Source of the DNA: Clostridiaceae bacterium
GTDB taxonomy: Bacteria > Bacillota > Clostridia > Saccharofermentanales > DTU023
DNA length: 6,182 nt
Direction: 5' to 3'
Assembly (NCBI GenBank): GCA_012841255.1
Contig: DUUZ01000097.1
Location: forward strand, 1 to 6,182
Positions 1 through 5,980 of this stretch are shown here, piece by piece (position 1 is the first letter of the stretch; each line of letters opens with the position of its first letter). Under the pieces are notes generated by a model. The model made no database searches. It saw only the letters and a list, made by a program, of their open reading frames with translations, and was not told where the DNA came from. The position numbers and the translations under genes were made by a program.

Positions 1-2
1 AT

Positions 3-914
3 ATGCCCGGCGGGAATGAGCCCCTGCCGACTGAATGGGACAGCCAGCTGAATAGCGACAAGACGGCTGTGGTCGCCGTATCCTCTGCGCCGCTCTTTGA
101 AAGCATGGAGGCGGACGCCGTCCGGATCGCAGAGGCTCTTTTTAATGAGGCAGTCACCATGCTGGATACCCGGGACCGGGTCTTCATCAAGGTCCGCTTG
201 AGCGACGGCATGACCGGCTACATGCGGCGGGAAGACCTGGCGGCTGGAGCTTATTCGCTGTCGCCCGAGCAGGCGGTGGCCAAGGTGCTGGTCCGGGTGT
301 CTTCCAAAAGGATTATGAGCCATGCCCGCCAGGGTGCGCTCCTGGTGGAGGCTCCCATGGGTTCGGTCTTCTATGCGGATTACAGGAATGGGGATCTGCT
401 CCGGGTCCGCCTGCCCGGTATGACCCAGGGCTGGATCAATGTCTCCGGGGTCATGCTCCTGCCTCCCGCGGCGCCCATCACCGCTGAGGAGAACACTCAG
501 CAGCTCTTTGTGGCCACCCTCATGGGCTTCTACAACAGCCCCCTGGTGCCGGGCGGAGTGACCTCCCGGGGAATCAGCATGGAGGGGGCCCTCTATGTGG
601 CCGGTCTTCTGAACGGCATGGAGCTTCCCCGGGATCCTGAGAAGCTGATGAAGACGGGGACCGCTGTCCGGCTGCCCCTGGGGGAGGACGGGAATCCCGA
701 CCTTTCCGCCATGGAGGAGGGGGATATCGTTTTCTTTTACTCCAAGGCCGACCCTTCAGCCATTTCTTCCATGGCCGTCCGGGTGTCCGACAACCAGCTT
801 CTGGCCGCCCTTCCCAACCGCTCCGTCCTGACCCTGACCGACCTGGAGTCCTCCCAGGCCCGGGAGCTGTCGGGCAGGATCCTGGCCGTCCGCAGGCCTG
901 CATATGGTCCCTGA
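3..914 (+). CDS. SH3-SH3-NlpC/P60-like protein, probable catalytically dead peptidase (5' partial)
   Basis: The reading frame is open to the left edge of the window, so the ATG at 3 is probably internal and the true start lies upstream; numbering here counts from that ATG (303 residues). Residues about 21-82 and 94-153 look like two bacterial SH3-type domains (for example DGMTGYMRREDL and GMTQGWINVSGVMLL). A Pro-rich hinge follows, and residues about 162-298 follow the NlpC/P60 pattern: GG at 184-185, GIxxxG at 190-195, LPRD at 208-211, GDIVFF at 240-245 and a closing AVRRP. SH3 plus NlpC/P60 is the layout of YkfC-type gamma-D-glutamyl-diamino-acid endopeptidases, which cut cell-wall peptides. 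The active-site positions do not match: the usual DCSG is S192-M193-E194-G195, the HVG histidine position is S256, and the IHA position is A268-A269. I infer a non-catalytic wall-binding or regulatory protein. No signal peptide is visible because the N-terminus is missing. Glycine GGG codons are frequent (8 of 24), unlike the next gene. The fold assignment is by pattern only. Confidence 0.72.
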   Translation: MPGGNEPLPTEWDSQLNSDKTAVVAVSSAPLFESMEADAVRIAEALFNEAVTMLDTRDRVFIKVRLSDGMTGYMRREDLAAGAYSLSPEQAVAKVLVRVSSKRIMSHARQGALLVEAPMGSVFYADYRNGDLLRVRLPGMTQGWINVSGVMLLPPAAPITAEENTQQLFVATLMGFYNSPLVPGGVTSRGISMEGALYVAGLLNGMELPRDPEKLMKTGTAVRLPLGEDGNPDLSAMEEGDIVFFYSKADPSAISSMAVRVSDNQLLAALPNRSVLTLTDLESSQARELSGRILAVRRPAYGP

Positions 915-927
915 ATAGGCATAATCA

Positions 928-956
928 TTGACGATTTTTCTGATAATGTGTACAAT
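928..956 (+). promoter_or_regulatory. Putative sigma-70/SigA promoter of the nucleoside transporter operon
   Basis: TTGACG (928-933) and TACAAT (951-956) are separated by exactly 17 bases, each one mismatch from the housekeeping consensus. The site lies in a locally AT-rich stretch just after the stop of the upstream gene, and a TG pair directly precedes the -10. Transcription would start near 962-964, giving a leader of about 145 bases before the lipoprotein ATG. No operator palindrome stands out around it. The call is from consensus and placement only. Confidence 0.72.
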
Positions 957-963
957 TCTAATT

Positions 964-1107
964 AACGTTTCCCGCATAGTTCTGTCTTTTGTCATAGATT
1001 GCGCTGATCCGCATGAAAGGCTCAGGCGGCTTTGCCGGGAAGAAATGAAATACCCCGGCTTCCAAGGGAGCCGGAGGAGCAGAAACGATTCTTAAGGAGA
1101 GAGAAAG
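964..1107 (+). promoter_or_regulatory. Structured 5' leader of the operon, possible cis-regulatory RNA
   Basis: The predicted untranslated leader is far longer than ribosome binding needs. Its 3' half holds GC-rich segments that pair in mutually exclusive ways. GCCGGG (1034-1039) can pair with CCCGGC (1054-1059) around a 14-base loop. Alternatively CCGGCTTC (1055-1062) pairs with GGAGCCGG (1067-1074) around a CAAG loop, an 8-bp stem with one U-G pair. GGCTC (1019-1023) can pair with GAGCC (1068-1072). The Shine-Dalgarno AAGGAG (1094-1099) sits 8 bases before the ATG and outside these stems. No U-run follows the hairpins, so they are not intrinsic terminators as written. I could not match the leader to purine, glycine, SAM, cobalamin, TPP or guanidine riboswitch consensus. 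Regulation is inferred from structure only. Confidence 0.35.
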
Positions 1108-2250
1108 ATGAAAAAACTGCTAGCATTTTTGCTTGTGGCCCTCATGATTTTCACGGTCGCAGCCTGCGACAAGAAACCGACGACGGATCCGACCGATCCC
1201 GCACCGTCGGGTTCGGATGAAGTTCCGGGCGGCAAAGTTTACAAGGTGATCAACCTGGTCAACGGCAACCTGGGCGACAAGTCCTTCTTTGACTCGGCCG
1301 AAGCCGGTCTGGCCAAGCTGAAAGCGGACGGCCGCATCGAGTATGAGACCAAGGAAATGGGCGCCACGGACGCCGACCAGCCCAAGTGGCAACAAACCAT
1401 CAACGACGTGGCCTCGGAAGGAACCTATGATCTGATCATCTGCGGTACCTACCAGATGCCCGACTACCTGAAGGAAGCGGCAACCGCCTACCCCGACCAG
1501 AAGTTCCTCATCTACGACGACACCACCTATGTCGGTGAGAACTCCAACGTCATCAACCTGAGCTACCGCCAGAACGACATGGGCTACCTGATCGGTGTCT
1601 TCGCCGCAGCCATGACCTCCCAGACCTCCGTTGACAACATCAACCCAGAGAAGGTGGTCGGCTTCATCGGCGGCATCGACAGCCCCGTCATCAACGACTT
1701 CCTCTACGGCTTCCTGGAAGGCGCCAAGGCGACCGACTCCGAAGTCAAAGTGGACACCCGCTACGTCAATAGCTATGCGGATACCGCAACCGCCAAAGAG
1801 ATGGGCCTGGCCATGATCAATGACAACAAGGCCGACATCATCTGGGGCGTTGCAGGCCTGTCCGGCAACGGCGGCGCCGAAGCGGCGCTCGAGACCGGCA
1901 AAGCCTGGTTCATCGGCGTTGACTCCGACCAGGAGCTGACCATGTCCACAGAGCTTGCCGCCATCACCCTGACCTCCGGTCTCAAGAACATCGGCGACTC
2001 CCTGATCTGGATCTTTGATGAGTGGGATGCCGGCCGTACCTACTGGGGCAAGGAAGTCAACCTGGGTCTGGTCGAAGGCGGCGTCGGCATCGTGACCGAC
2101 AAGAACTTCGCCAAGTATGCACCGCAGGAAGTCCAGGATCTGGTCGCGGCGGCTGAAAAAGCAGTCCGTGAAGGAACCATCAAGGTCCCGTCCGCCATCG
2201 GCGACGAAACTTCCGGCGTCATCGCACTGCGTGACCAGATGCAGCCCTAA
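1108..2250 (+). CDS. BMP/PnrA-family substrate-binding lipoprotein (nucleoside ABC importer)
   Basis: This 380-residue protein is the extracytoplasmic receptor of the transporter encoded downstream. Residues 1-20 are a lipoprotein signal: KK, a hydrophobic core, then the lipobox VAAC with the modified cysteine at C20. A flexible Thr/Pro/Asp/Ser-rich tether covers about 21-42. The mature domain shows family hallmarks: VNGNLGDKSFFDSA (51-64), the hinge-proximal VGFIGGIDSPVINDF (184-198), GVDSDQE (270-276) and the late segment LVEGGVGIVTDKNF (321-334). Length and motif order match the basic membrane protein family (Med, PnrA, BmpA), whose studied members bind purine or other nucleosides. The start is supported by AAGGAG 8 bases upstream. 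Codon use is strongly biased: none of the 37 glycines uses GGG and 28 use GGC, consistent with high expression. It is first in the operon and followed by a stable hairpin. Nucleoside specificity is inferred from the family and from the nucleoside hydrolase gene; the exact ligand is unknown, and some BMP relatives bind other small molecules. Confidence 0.96.
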   Translation: MKKLLAFLLVALMIFTVAACDKKPTTDPTDPAPSGSDEVPGGKVYKVINLVNGNLGDKSFFDSAEAGLAKLKADGRIEYETKEMGATDADQPKWQQTINDVASEGTYDLIICGTYQMPDYLKEAATAYPDQKFLIYDDTTYVGENSNVINLSYRQNDMGYLIGVFAAAMTSQTSVDNINPEKVVGFIGGIDSPVINDFLYGFLEGAKATDSEVKVDTRYVNSYADTATAKEMGLAMINDNKADIIWGVAGLSGNGGAEAALETGKAWFIGVDSDQELTMSTELAAITLTSGLKNIGDSLIWIFDEWDAGRTYWGKEVNLGLVEGGVGIVTDKNFAKYAPQEVQDLVAAAEKAVREGTIKVPSAIGDETSGVIALRDQMQP

Positions 2251-2286
2251 GGCGACTGTCTGAGAACGCGATAAGCATGTTTTGAA

Positions 2287-2316
2287 AAGGGGGGATCTGC
2301 TTGCGGGTCCCCCTTT
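2287..2316 (+). promoter_or_regulatory. Intercistronic stem-loop between binding-protein and ATPase genes
   Basis: The arms 2287-2299 and 2304-2316 form a continuous 13-bp stem (three G-U pairs) closed by a CTTG tetraloop; its core is GGGGG against CCCCC. It begins 36 bases after the lipoprotein stop and ends before the ATPase Shine-Dalgarno. The 3' arm ends in TTT and is followed by GACT, not a full U-tract, so it looks like a leaky terminator or an mRNA 3'-end stabiliser. Either would raise the level of binding protein over membrane components, as known for other importers such as the malE-malF interval. The structure was read by eye without energy calculation. Confidence 0.7.
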
Positions 2317-2343
2317 GACTATCTGTTGAGGAGAACGAATCGA

Positions 2344-3903
2344 ATGGAGCCAAGCGAACTCGTTGTCCAGATGAAGGGGATAACCAAAATTTATCCAAAC
2401 GGTATAGCGGCCAACCGCTCGGTTGATTTTTCAGTCCGGGCCGGTGAAATTCACGCTCTGATAGGCGAAAACGGAGCAGGGAAATCGACCCTGATGAAGA
2501 TCCTCTTCGGTCTGGAGCTCCCGACTGAAGGAGAGATCCTGGTCAACGGGGAGCCCGCCACTTTTGCCTCACCTCTCGATGCCATTTCAAAGGGCATCGG
2601 GATGGTCCACCAGCATTTCATGCTGGTGCCCAGCCTGACCGTCGCAGAAAATATCGTTCTCGGCATGGCGCCGAGAAAGTCTGGATTGTTTATCGACTAC
2701 AAGGAAGCCGTCCGGCTGACTATGGAAAACGCGGAGAAATACAACCTCCACGTGGAACCGGACGCCCGGGTCGCAGATATTACGACCGGTATGAAACAGA
2801 AGGTGGAAATCCTGAAAGCCCTGGTCCGGGGTGCCCGGGTCCTGATCCTGGACGAGCCGACGGCTGTCCTGACGACCCAGGAAACCGTAGGCCTCTTCAA
2901 GGAGCTGAAGGCCCTTAGGGAACAGGGATTCACCATCATCTTCATCTCCCATAAATTGAATGAAATCAAGGAGCTGACCGACCGCATCACCATTATGAGG
3001 GGCGGCAAATCCGTCGGGGTCTTCGATACCGACTCCATCAGCGAGCAGGAAATCTCCCGCCACATGGTAGGCCGGGATGTCATCCTGACTGTTGAAAAGG
3101 ATGAGGCGACGCCCGGTGAGGTCGTTTTGCAGGTCGACGATCTTCACTATGTCAATGAGTGGGGCAAGCGGGCGCTGGACGGTGTCACCTTCTCGGTCCG
3201 CAGCGGCGAGATCGTCGGCATTGCCGGGGTGGAGGGCAACGGCCAGCGGGAACTGGTCGACATCCTCTTCGGCCTCCGCCTGCCGGAAAAAGGAGATGCC
3301 AGGGTGGGGGGCAAAAGCCTGATCGGCCAGCCCCAGGCCCGGATCCGGAATCTGGGGGTCTCCTATGTCCCCGAGGACCGGATGACCTTCGGCATTGCCG
3401 AGACCGGCAGCATCGAGGAAAATGTCATCTCCGACCGCTTCCACCACAGGCGCTTCAACCGGGGCCCTCTTTTCAGGATGAAGGAGCTCCACAAGGAAAG
3501 CGACCAGCTGATCTTGGACTATGCGGTCCTCTGCAAAGCCAGGAGCCAGGAGGTGGGCATGCTGTCGGGCGGCAACATCCAGAAGGTGGTTGTGGCCCGG
3601 GAATTTTCGAGCGATCCCATCCTGATCATTGCCGACCAGCCCACCCGGGGCATCGACGTGGGGGCGACGGAGCTGATCCGCAAGCGCCTGGTCGATCTGT
3701 CCCGTGCCGGGGCGGCCGTCCTTCTCGTTTCGGCCGACCTGAACGAGGTCATGGAACTGTCCGACAGCCTGATCGTCTTTTACGAAGGCAAGATCGCCGG
3801 CTGTTTCGATGACGGTCTTTGGGATGATGTCATGATGGGCGAGTACATGCTGGGCATCAAGCGCCAGAGTGATGAAGAAATCGGGAGGGCTTCCTATGCG
3901 TGA
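2344..3903 (+). CDS. Nucleoside ABC importer ATPase with two fused nucleotide-binding domains
   Basis: The 519-residue cytoplasmic ATPase has two fused ABC domains, as in the RbsA/MglA sugar and NupA/NupO nucleoside importers. NBD1 has Walker A GENGAGKST (41-49), Q-loop Q90, Walker B LILDEPT with D170 and E171, and switch H203; its signature region is degenerate (ITTGMKQ, about 146-152, in place of LSGGQ). NBD2 is the reverse. Its Walker A is GVEGNGQRE (295-303) without the lysine, Walker B is ADQPT with Q432 replacing the catalytic Glu, the switch His is A464, but the signature LSGGNIQK (407-414) is intact. One composite site is therefore complete (NBD1 Walker plus NBD2 signature) and the other is probably weak, as is usual in this family. 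I chose ATG 2344 because AGGAG (2329-2333) lies 10 bases upstream; an in-frame TTG at 2326 would overlap that site. The 3' end overlaps the permease start by 8 bases. Confidence 0.96.
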   Translation: MEPSELVVQMKGITKIYPNGIAANRSVDFSVRAGEIHALIGENGAGKSTLMKILFGLELPTEGEILVNGEPATFASPLDAISKGIGMVHQHFMLVPSLTVAENIVLGMAPRKSGLFIDYKEAVRLTMENAEKYNLHVEPDARVADITTGMKQKVEILKALVRGARVLILDEPTAVLTTQETVGLFKELKALREQGFTIIFISHKLNEIKELTDRITIMRGGKSVGVFDTDSISEQEISRHMVGRDVILTVEKDEATPGEVVLQVDDLHYVNEWGKRALDGVTFSVRSGEIVGIAGVEGNGQRELVDILFGLRLPEKGDARVGGKSLIGQPQARIRNLGVSYVPEDRMTFGIAETGSIEENVISDRFHHRRFNRGPLFRMKELHKESDQLILDYAVLCKARSQEVGMLSGGNIQKVVVAREFSSDPILIIADQPTRGIDVGATELIRKRLVDLSRAGAAVLLVSADLNEVMELSDSLIVFYEGKIAGCFDDGLWDDVMMGEYMLGIKRQSDEEIGRASYA

Positions 3904-5026
3904 CAGACGGATGGCATGGTTCGGAATAGCCCGGGGTGCGGCAGCCATTACGCTGGCCCTCGGCGTTGCGACCATCTTTATTTTCCTGAGTTCCGAAACT
4001 CCATGGACGGCTCTGCGCTACCTGCTGATCGGGCCCCTGGTCACCTTCCGGGATACAGGCATCAGTTTCAATGCCCAGTATCTCTACCAGATCCTGGCGG
4101 CCATGATTCCCATCACCTTTACCGGCCTGGCCGTCACGGTCATGTTCTCCGCCAACCAGTTCAATCTGGCAGGCGAAGGCTGTGTCCTGACGGGCGGCTT
4201 CATCGGCGGGATCCTGGGAGTCTACCTCAACATCAATTCGGGCTGGCACGCTGTCGTTGCTGTTCTTATTGCCACCCTGGCCTGCGGTCTGGTCATGCTG
4301 ATCCCGGCCCTTTTGAAGGTCAAGCTTGGCGCCAGCGAGATGGTGACCAGCCTCATGCTCAACTTCATTCTTTTGAACCTGGTCAACCACTATCTGAACT
4401 TCCAGTTTGCGGACCGGTCCAAGGGTGCGACCATGACCAAACCCTTCCAGCCGACGGCTATTATTCCGTCCCTGGTCCCGGGCAACAGCAAGCTGACCGT
4501 GGGCTTCATCGCCGCCATGGCGGCAACGGCCCTGGTGGCTTTCTTCCTTTACCGGACCCGCTGGGGCTATGCCATCCGCATGATCGGCATCAATGAATCC
4601 TTCGCCCTTTATTCGGGCATGAACGTAGGCGGGACCATCATCCTCTCCCAGGTCATCGGCGGCATGCTGTCCGGCATGGGCGGCAGCCTGGAGGTCTTGG
4701 GCCGCTACCAGACCTATCTGTGGCGGGATCTGCCCGGCTACGGCTGGGTGGGGATCACCATCGCCATCCTGGCCAAGAACAATCCGGCCTTCGTTCCGCT
4801 GGCGGCCTTCTTCATCGCCTACCTGAACAAGGGCTGCCTCCTCATGTCCACCTACTGCGACGTTCCCGTCGAGATGATCGATATCATCCAGGCGGCCATC
4901 TTCCTCTTCTTTGCAGCCGAGCAGTTCCTGTCCGGCTACCGGCAAAAGCTGGTCGTCAAGACCACCCAGGAGGACCTGATGAAACTGGATGCCAGTCTTC
5001 TGAACGGAGGTGAGAACCATGCTTGA
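3896..5026 (+). CDS. Nucleoside ABC importer permease, subunit 1 (BPD_transp_2 type)
   Basis: This 376-residue inner-membrane protein is one half of the translocation pore. Hydrophobic segments lie near residues 14-32, 63-83, 95-110, 117-139, 146-164, 201-219, 245-262, 284-311 and 328-342, an arrangement typical of branched-chain amino acid/ribose/nucleoside-type permeases. Recognisable family segments are FNLAGEG (89-95, usually FN-I-G-x-EG), LGASEMVTSLMLNFI (144-158), the cytoplasmic YRTRWGYAIRMIGIN (219-233) likely to contact the ATPase, and GYGWVGITIAILAKNNP (281-297). The equivalent of the common EGQ is EGC (C96). A charged tail of about 30 residues ends the protein. ATG 3896 is chosen because GGAGG (3884-3888) lies 7 bases upstream. 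Earlier in-frame GTG 3869 and ATG 3872 lie before that site and would add unlikely N-terminal residues. It overlaps the ATPase gene by ATGCGTGA, and the next permease gene by another 8 bases. It corresponds to NupP/NupB-like proteins; the ligand is inferred from neighbours. Confidence 0.95.
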   Translation: MRDRRMAWFGIARGAAAITLALGVATIFIFLSSETPWTALRYLLIGPLVTFRDTGISFNAQYLYQILAAMIPITFTGLAVTVMFSANQFNLAGEGCVLTGGFIGGILGVYLNINSGWHAVVAVLIATLACGLVMLIPALLKVKLGASEMVTSLMLNFILLNLVNHYLNFQFADRSKGATMTKPFQPTAIIPSLVPGNSKLTVGFIAAMAATALVAFFLYRTRWGYAIRMIGINESFALYSGMNVGGTIILSQVIGGMLSGMGGSLEVLGRYQTYLWRDLPGYGWVGITIAILAKNNPAFVPLAAFFIAYLNKGCLLMSTYCDVPVEMIDIIQAAIFLFFAAEQFLSGYRQKLVVKTTQEDLMKLDASLLNGGENHA

Positions 5027-5966
5027 GCAATTGCTGAACTCCATTTTGAAAGCAGACTTCCTCTTTGCGGTTCTGCGGATTACAGCACCCATCCTCTTTG
5101 CCACCCTGGGGGCCGTTGTGGCTGAAAAGGCAGGGGTGGTCAACATCGGCCTTGAAGGCACCATGATGATCACGGCCCTTTTCGGCTTCCTGATCGCCTA
5201 CTGGACCCAAAGCTGGATCCTGGGTGTCCTGGGAGCGGTTCTGGTGGGAGCCCTCCTGGGTCTTATGATGGGCTTCTTTGCCCTGAAACTGAAGACGGAT
5301 ATTATCCTGGCCGGTATCGCGGTCAATATGCTGGGAGCGGGGGGAACCATCTTCCTCCTCAACATGTTCACAGGACTTCGGGGCAATACAGGGAACCTGG
5401 TGTCGCCCAACATCCTGATCCCCACCATCAGCATCCCGCTGATCAACAAGATACCCATCCTGGGCGAGATCCTGTCGGGGCATGCCATCCTGACCTACCT
5501 GGCCTTCCTCTTTGTCTGGCTTATGTGGGTCCTGCTCTACAAGACCCCCGTCGGACTCAATATCCGGGCGGTCGGTGAGAATGCTGATGCGGCCTCCAGC
5601 GTCGGCGTCAGCGTTCTCAAGGTCAAATACATCGCCATCGCGCTTTCGGGGGCCATGGCGGGCTTTGGCGGAGCTTTCATGTCCATGTACTATTCCCAGG
5701 GCTGGAACTCGGGGATGGTGGCCGGCCGTGGCTTTATCGCACTGGCGGCCCAGGCCATGGGCAGGGGAGAGCCGGTGGGCAGCATGCTGTCCTCCCTCCT
5801 CTTCGGCATGGCCCAGGCCCTGCGGACCAAGGTGTCGGGCCTCCAGGGGGTCTCCAGTTATCTGGTCGCCATGATTCCCTATCTGGTCACCGTCATCGGC
5901 CTGGTCCTCTACTCGATCGGCCAGACACGCAAGATGCGCAAACACTCGATTCGGCCTGTCCTCTAG
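5019..5966 (+). CDS. Nucleoside ABC importer permease, subunit 2 (BPD_transp_2 type)
   Basis: This 315-residue membrane protein is the second, shorter pore subunit. Such importers use a non-identical permease pair in which one partner is about 310-320 residues. It starts with an amphipathic helix, then shows APILFATLGAVVAEKAG (23-39) and VNIGLEGTMM (41-50), the standard opening of NupQ/NupC-like permeases. These are followed by LKTDIILAGIAVNMLG (91-106), the cytoplasmic coupling segment YKTPVGLNIRAVGEN (174-188), LSGAMAGFGGAFMS (209-222) and GRGFIALAAQAMG (236-248). Hydrophobic stretches near 20-35, 46-62, 66-88, 95-115, 156-173, 203-222, 254-267 and 281-300 support about eight to ten membrane spans. 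ATG 5019 is preceded by GGAGGTGA (5006-5013), a near-perfect anti-SD match. A GTG at 5010 lies inside that site and is rejected as the start. It overlaps the previous gene by ATGCTTGA, suggesting coupled translation and matched subunit amounts. The basic tail RKMRKHS suggests a cytoplasmic C-terminus. Confidence 0.95.
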   Translation: MLEQLLNSILKADFLFAVLRITAPILFATLGAVVAEKAGVVNIGLEGTMMITALFGFLIAYWTQSWILGVLGAVLVGALLGLMMGFFALKLKTDIILAGIAVNMLGAGGTIFLLNMFTGLRGNTGNLVSPNILIPTISIPLINKIPILGEILSGHAILTYLAFLFVWLMWVLLYKTPVGLNIRAVGENADAASSVGVSVLKVKYIAIALSGAMAGFGGAFMSMYYSQGWNSGMVAGRGFIALAAQAMGRGEPVGSMLSSLLFGMAQALRTKVSGLQGVSSYLVAMIPYLVTVIGLVLYSIGQTRKMRKHSIRPVL

Positions 5967-5968
5967 AA

Positions 5969-5974
5969 AAGGAG
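5969..5974 (+). promoter_or_regulatory. Shine-Dalgarno that selects a TTG start for the nucleoside hydrolase
   Basis: AAGGAG ends directly against an ATG at 5975, leaving no spacer for initiation there. It is 6 bases from the in-frame TTG at 5981, which is normal spacing. Starting at TTG also gives an N-terminus whose distance to the DGDPGHDD motif closely matches known hydrolases. Confidence 0.65.
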
Positions 5975-5980
5975 ATGGAT

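Noticed and set aside
915..963. Search for an intrinsic terminator after the upstream SH3/NlpC-like gene.
   Set aside because: Only an unpaired T5 run (935-939) is present, with no GC stem in front of it, so no terminator can be supported.
940..1000. GTTTCCCGC and nearby bases loosely resemble the purine riboswitch core.
   Set aside because: The conserved junction bases (CTACC, CCGNAAA, GACTA) are absent or misplaced, and no P1 helix enclosing two hairpins could be drawn.
1069..1106. GCCGGAGGAGCA...GGAGAGAG recalls part of a glycine riboswitch.
   Set aside because: The P1 partner and the CUCUCAGG segment are missing. The purine-rich part is the Shine-Dalgarno region, and the neighbouring genes do not concern glycine.
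1032..1220. A 62-codon + strand frame running from the leader into the lipoprotein gene, considered as a leader peptide.
   Set aside because: It needs a TTG start inside a hairpin, has no ribosome site, and runs more than 100 bases into the lipoprotein gene in another frame.
1063..2303. The leader hairpin loop CAAG (1063-1066) and the intercistronic hairpin loop CTTG (2300-2303) are exactly complementary, a possible kissing pair.
   Set aside because: Four bases match by chance about once in 256, the loops are over 1.2 kb apart in a translated mRNA, and no conservation is known.
2315..2343. TTGACT at 2315-2320 considered as the -35 of an internal promoter for the ATPase.
   Set aside because: No acceptable -10 lies 16-18 bases downstream, and the bases are partly within the hairpin arm.
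2587..5945. Long open frames on the minus strand (2587-3975, 3857-5173, 4956-5945), up to about 460 codons.
   Set aside because: They lie opposite clear, family-matched genes. Their composition (rich in His, Gln, Asp, Gly) is what GC-rich C-ending codons give in reverse, no domain is recognisable, and they overlap one another.
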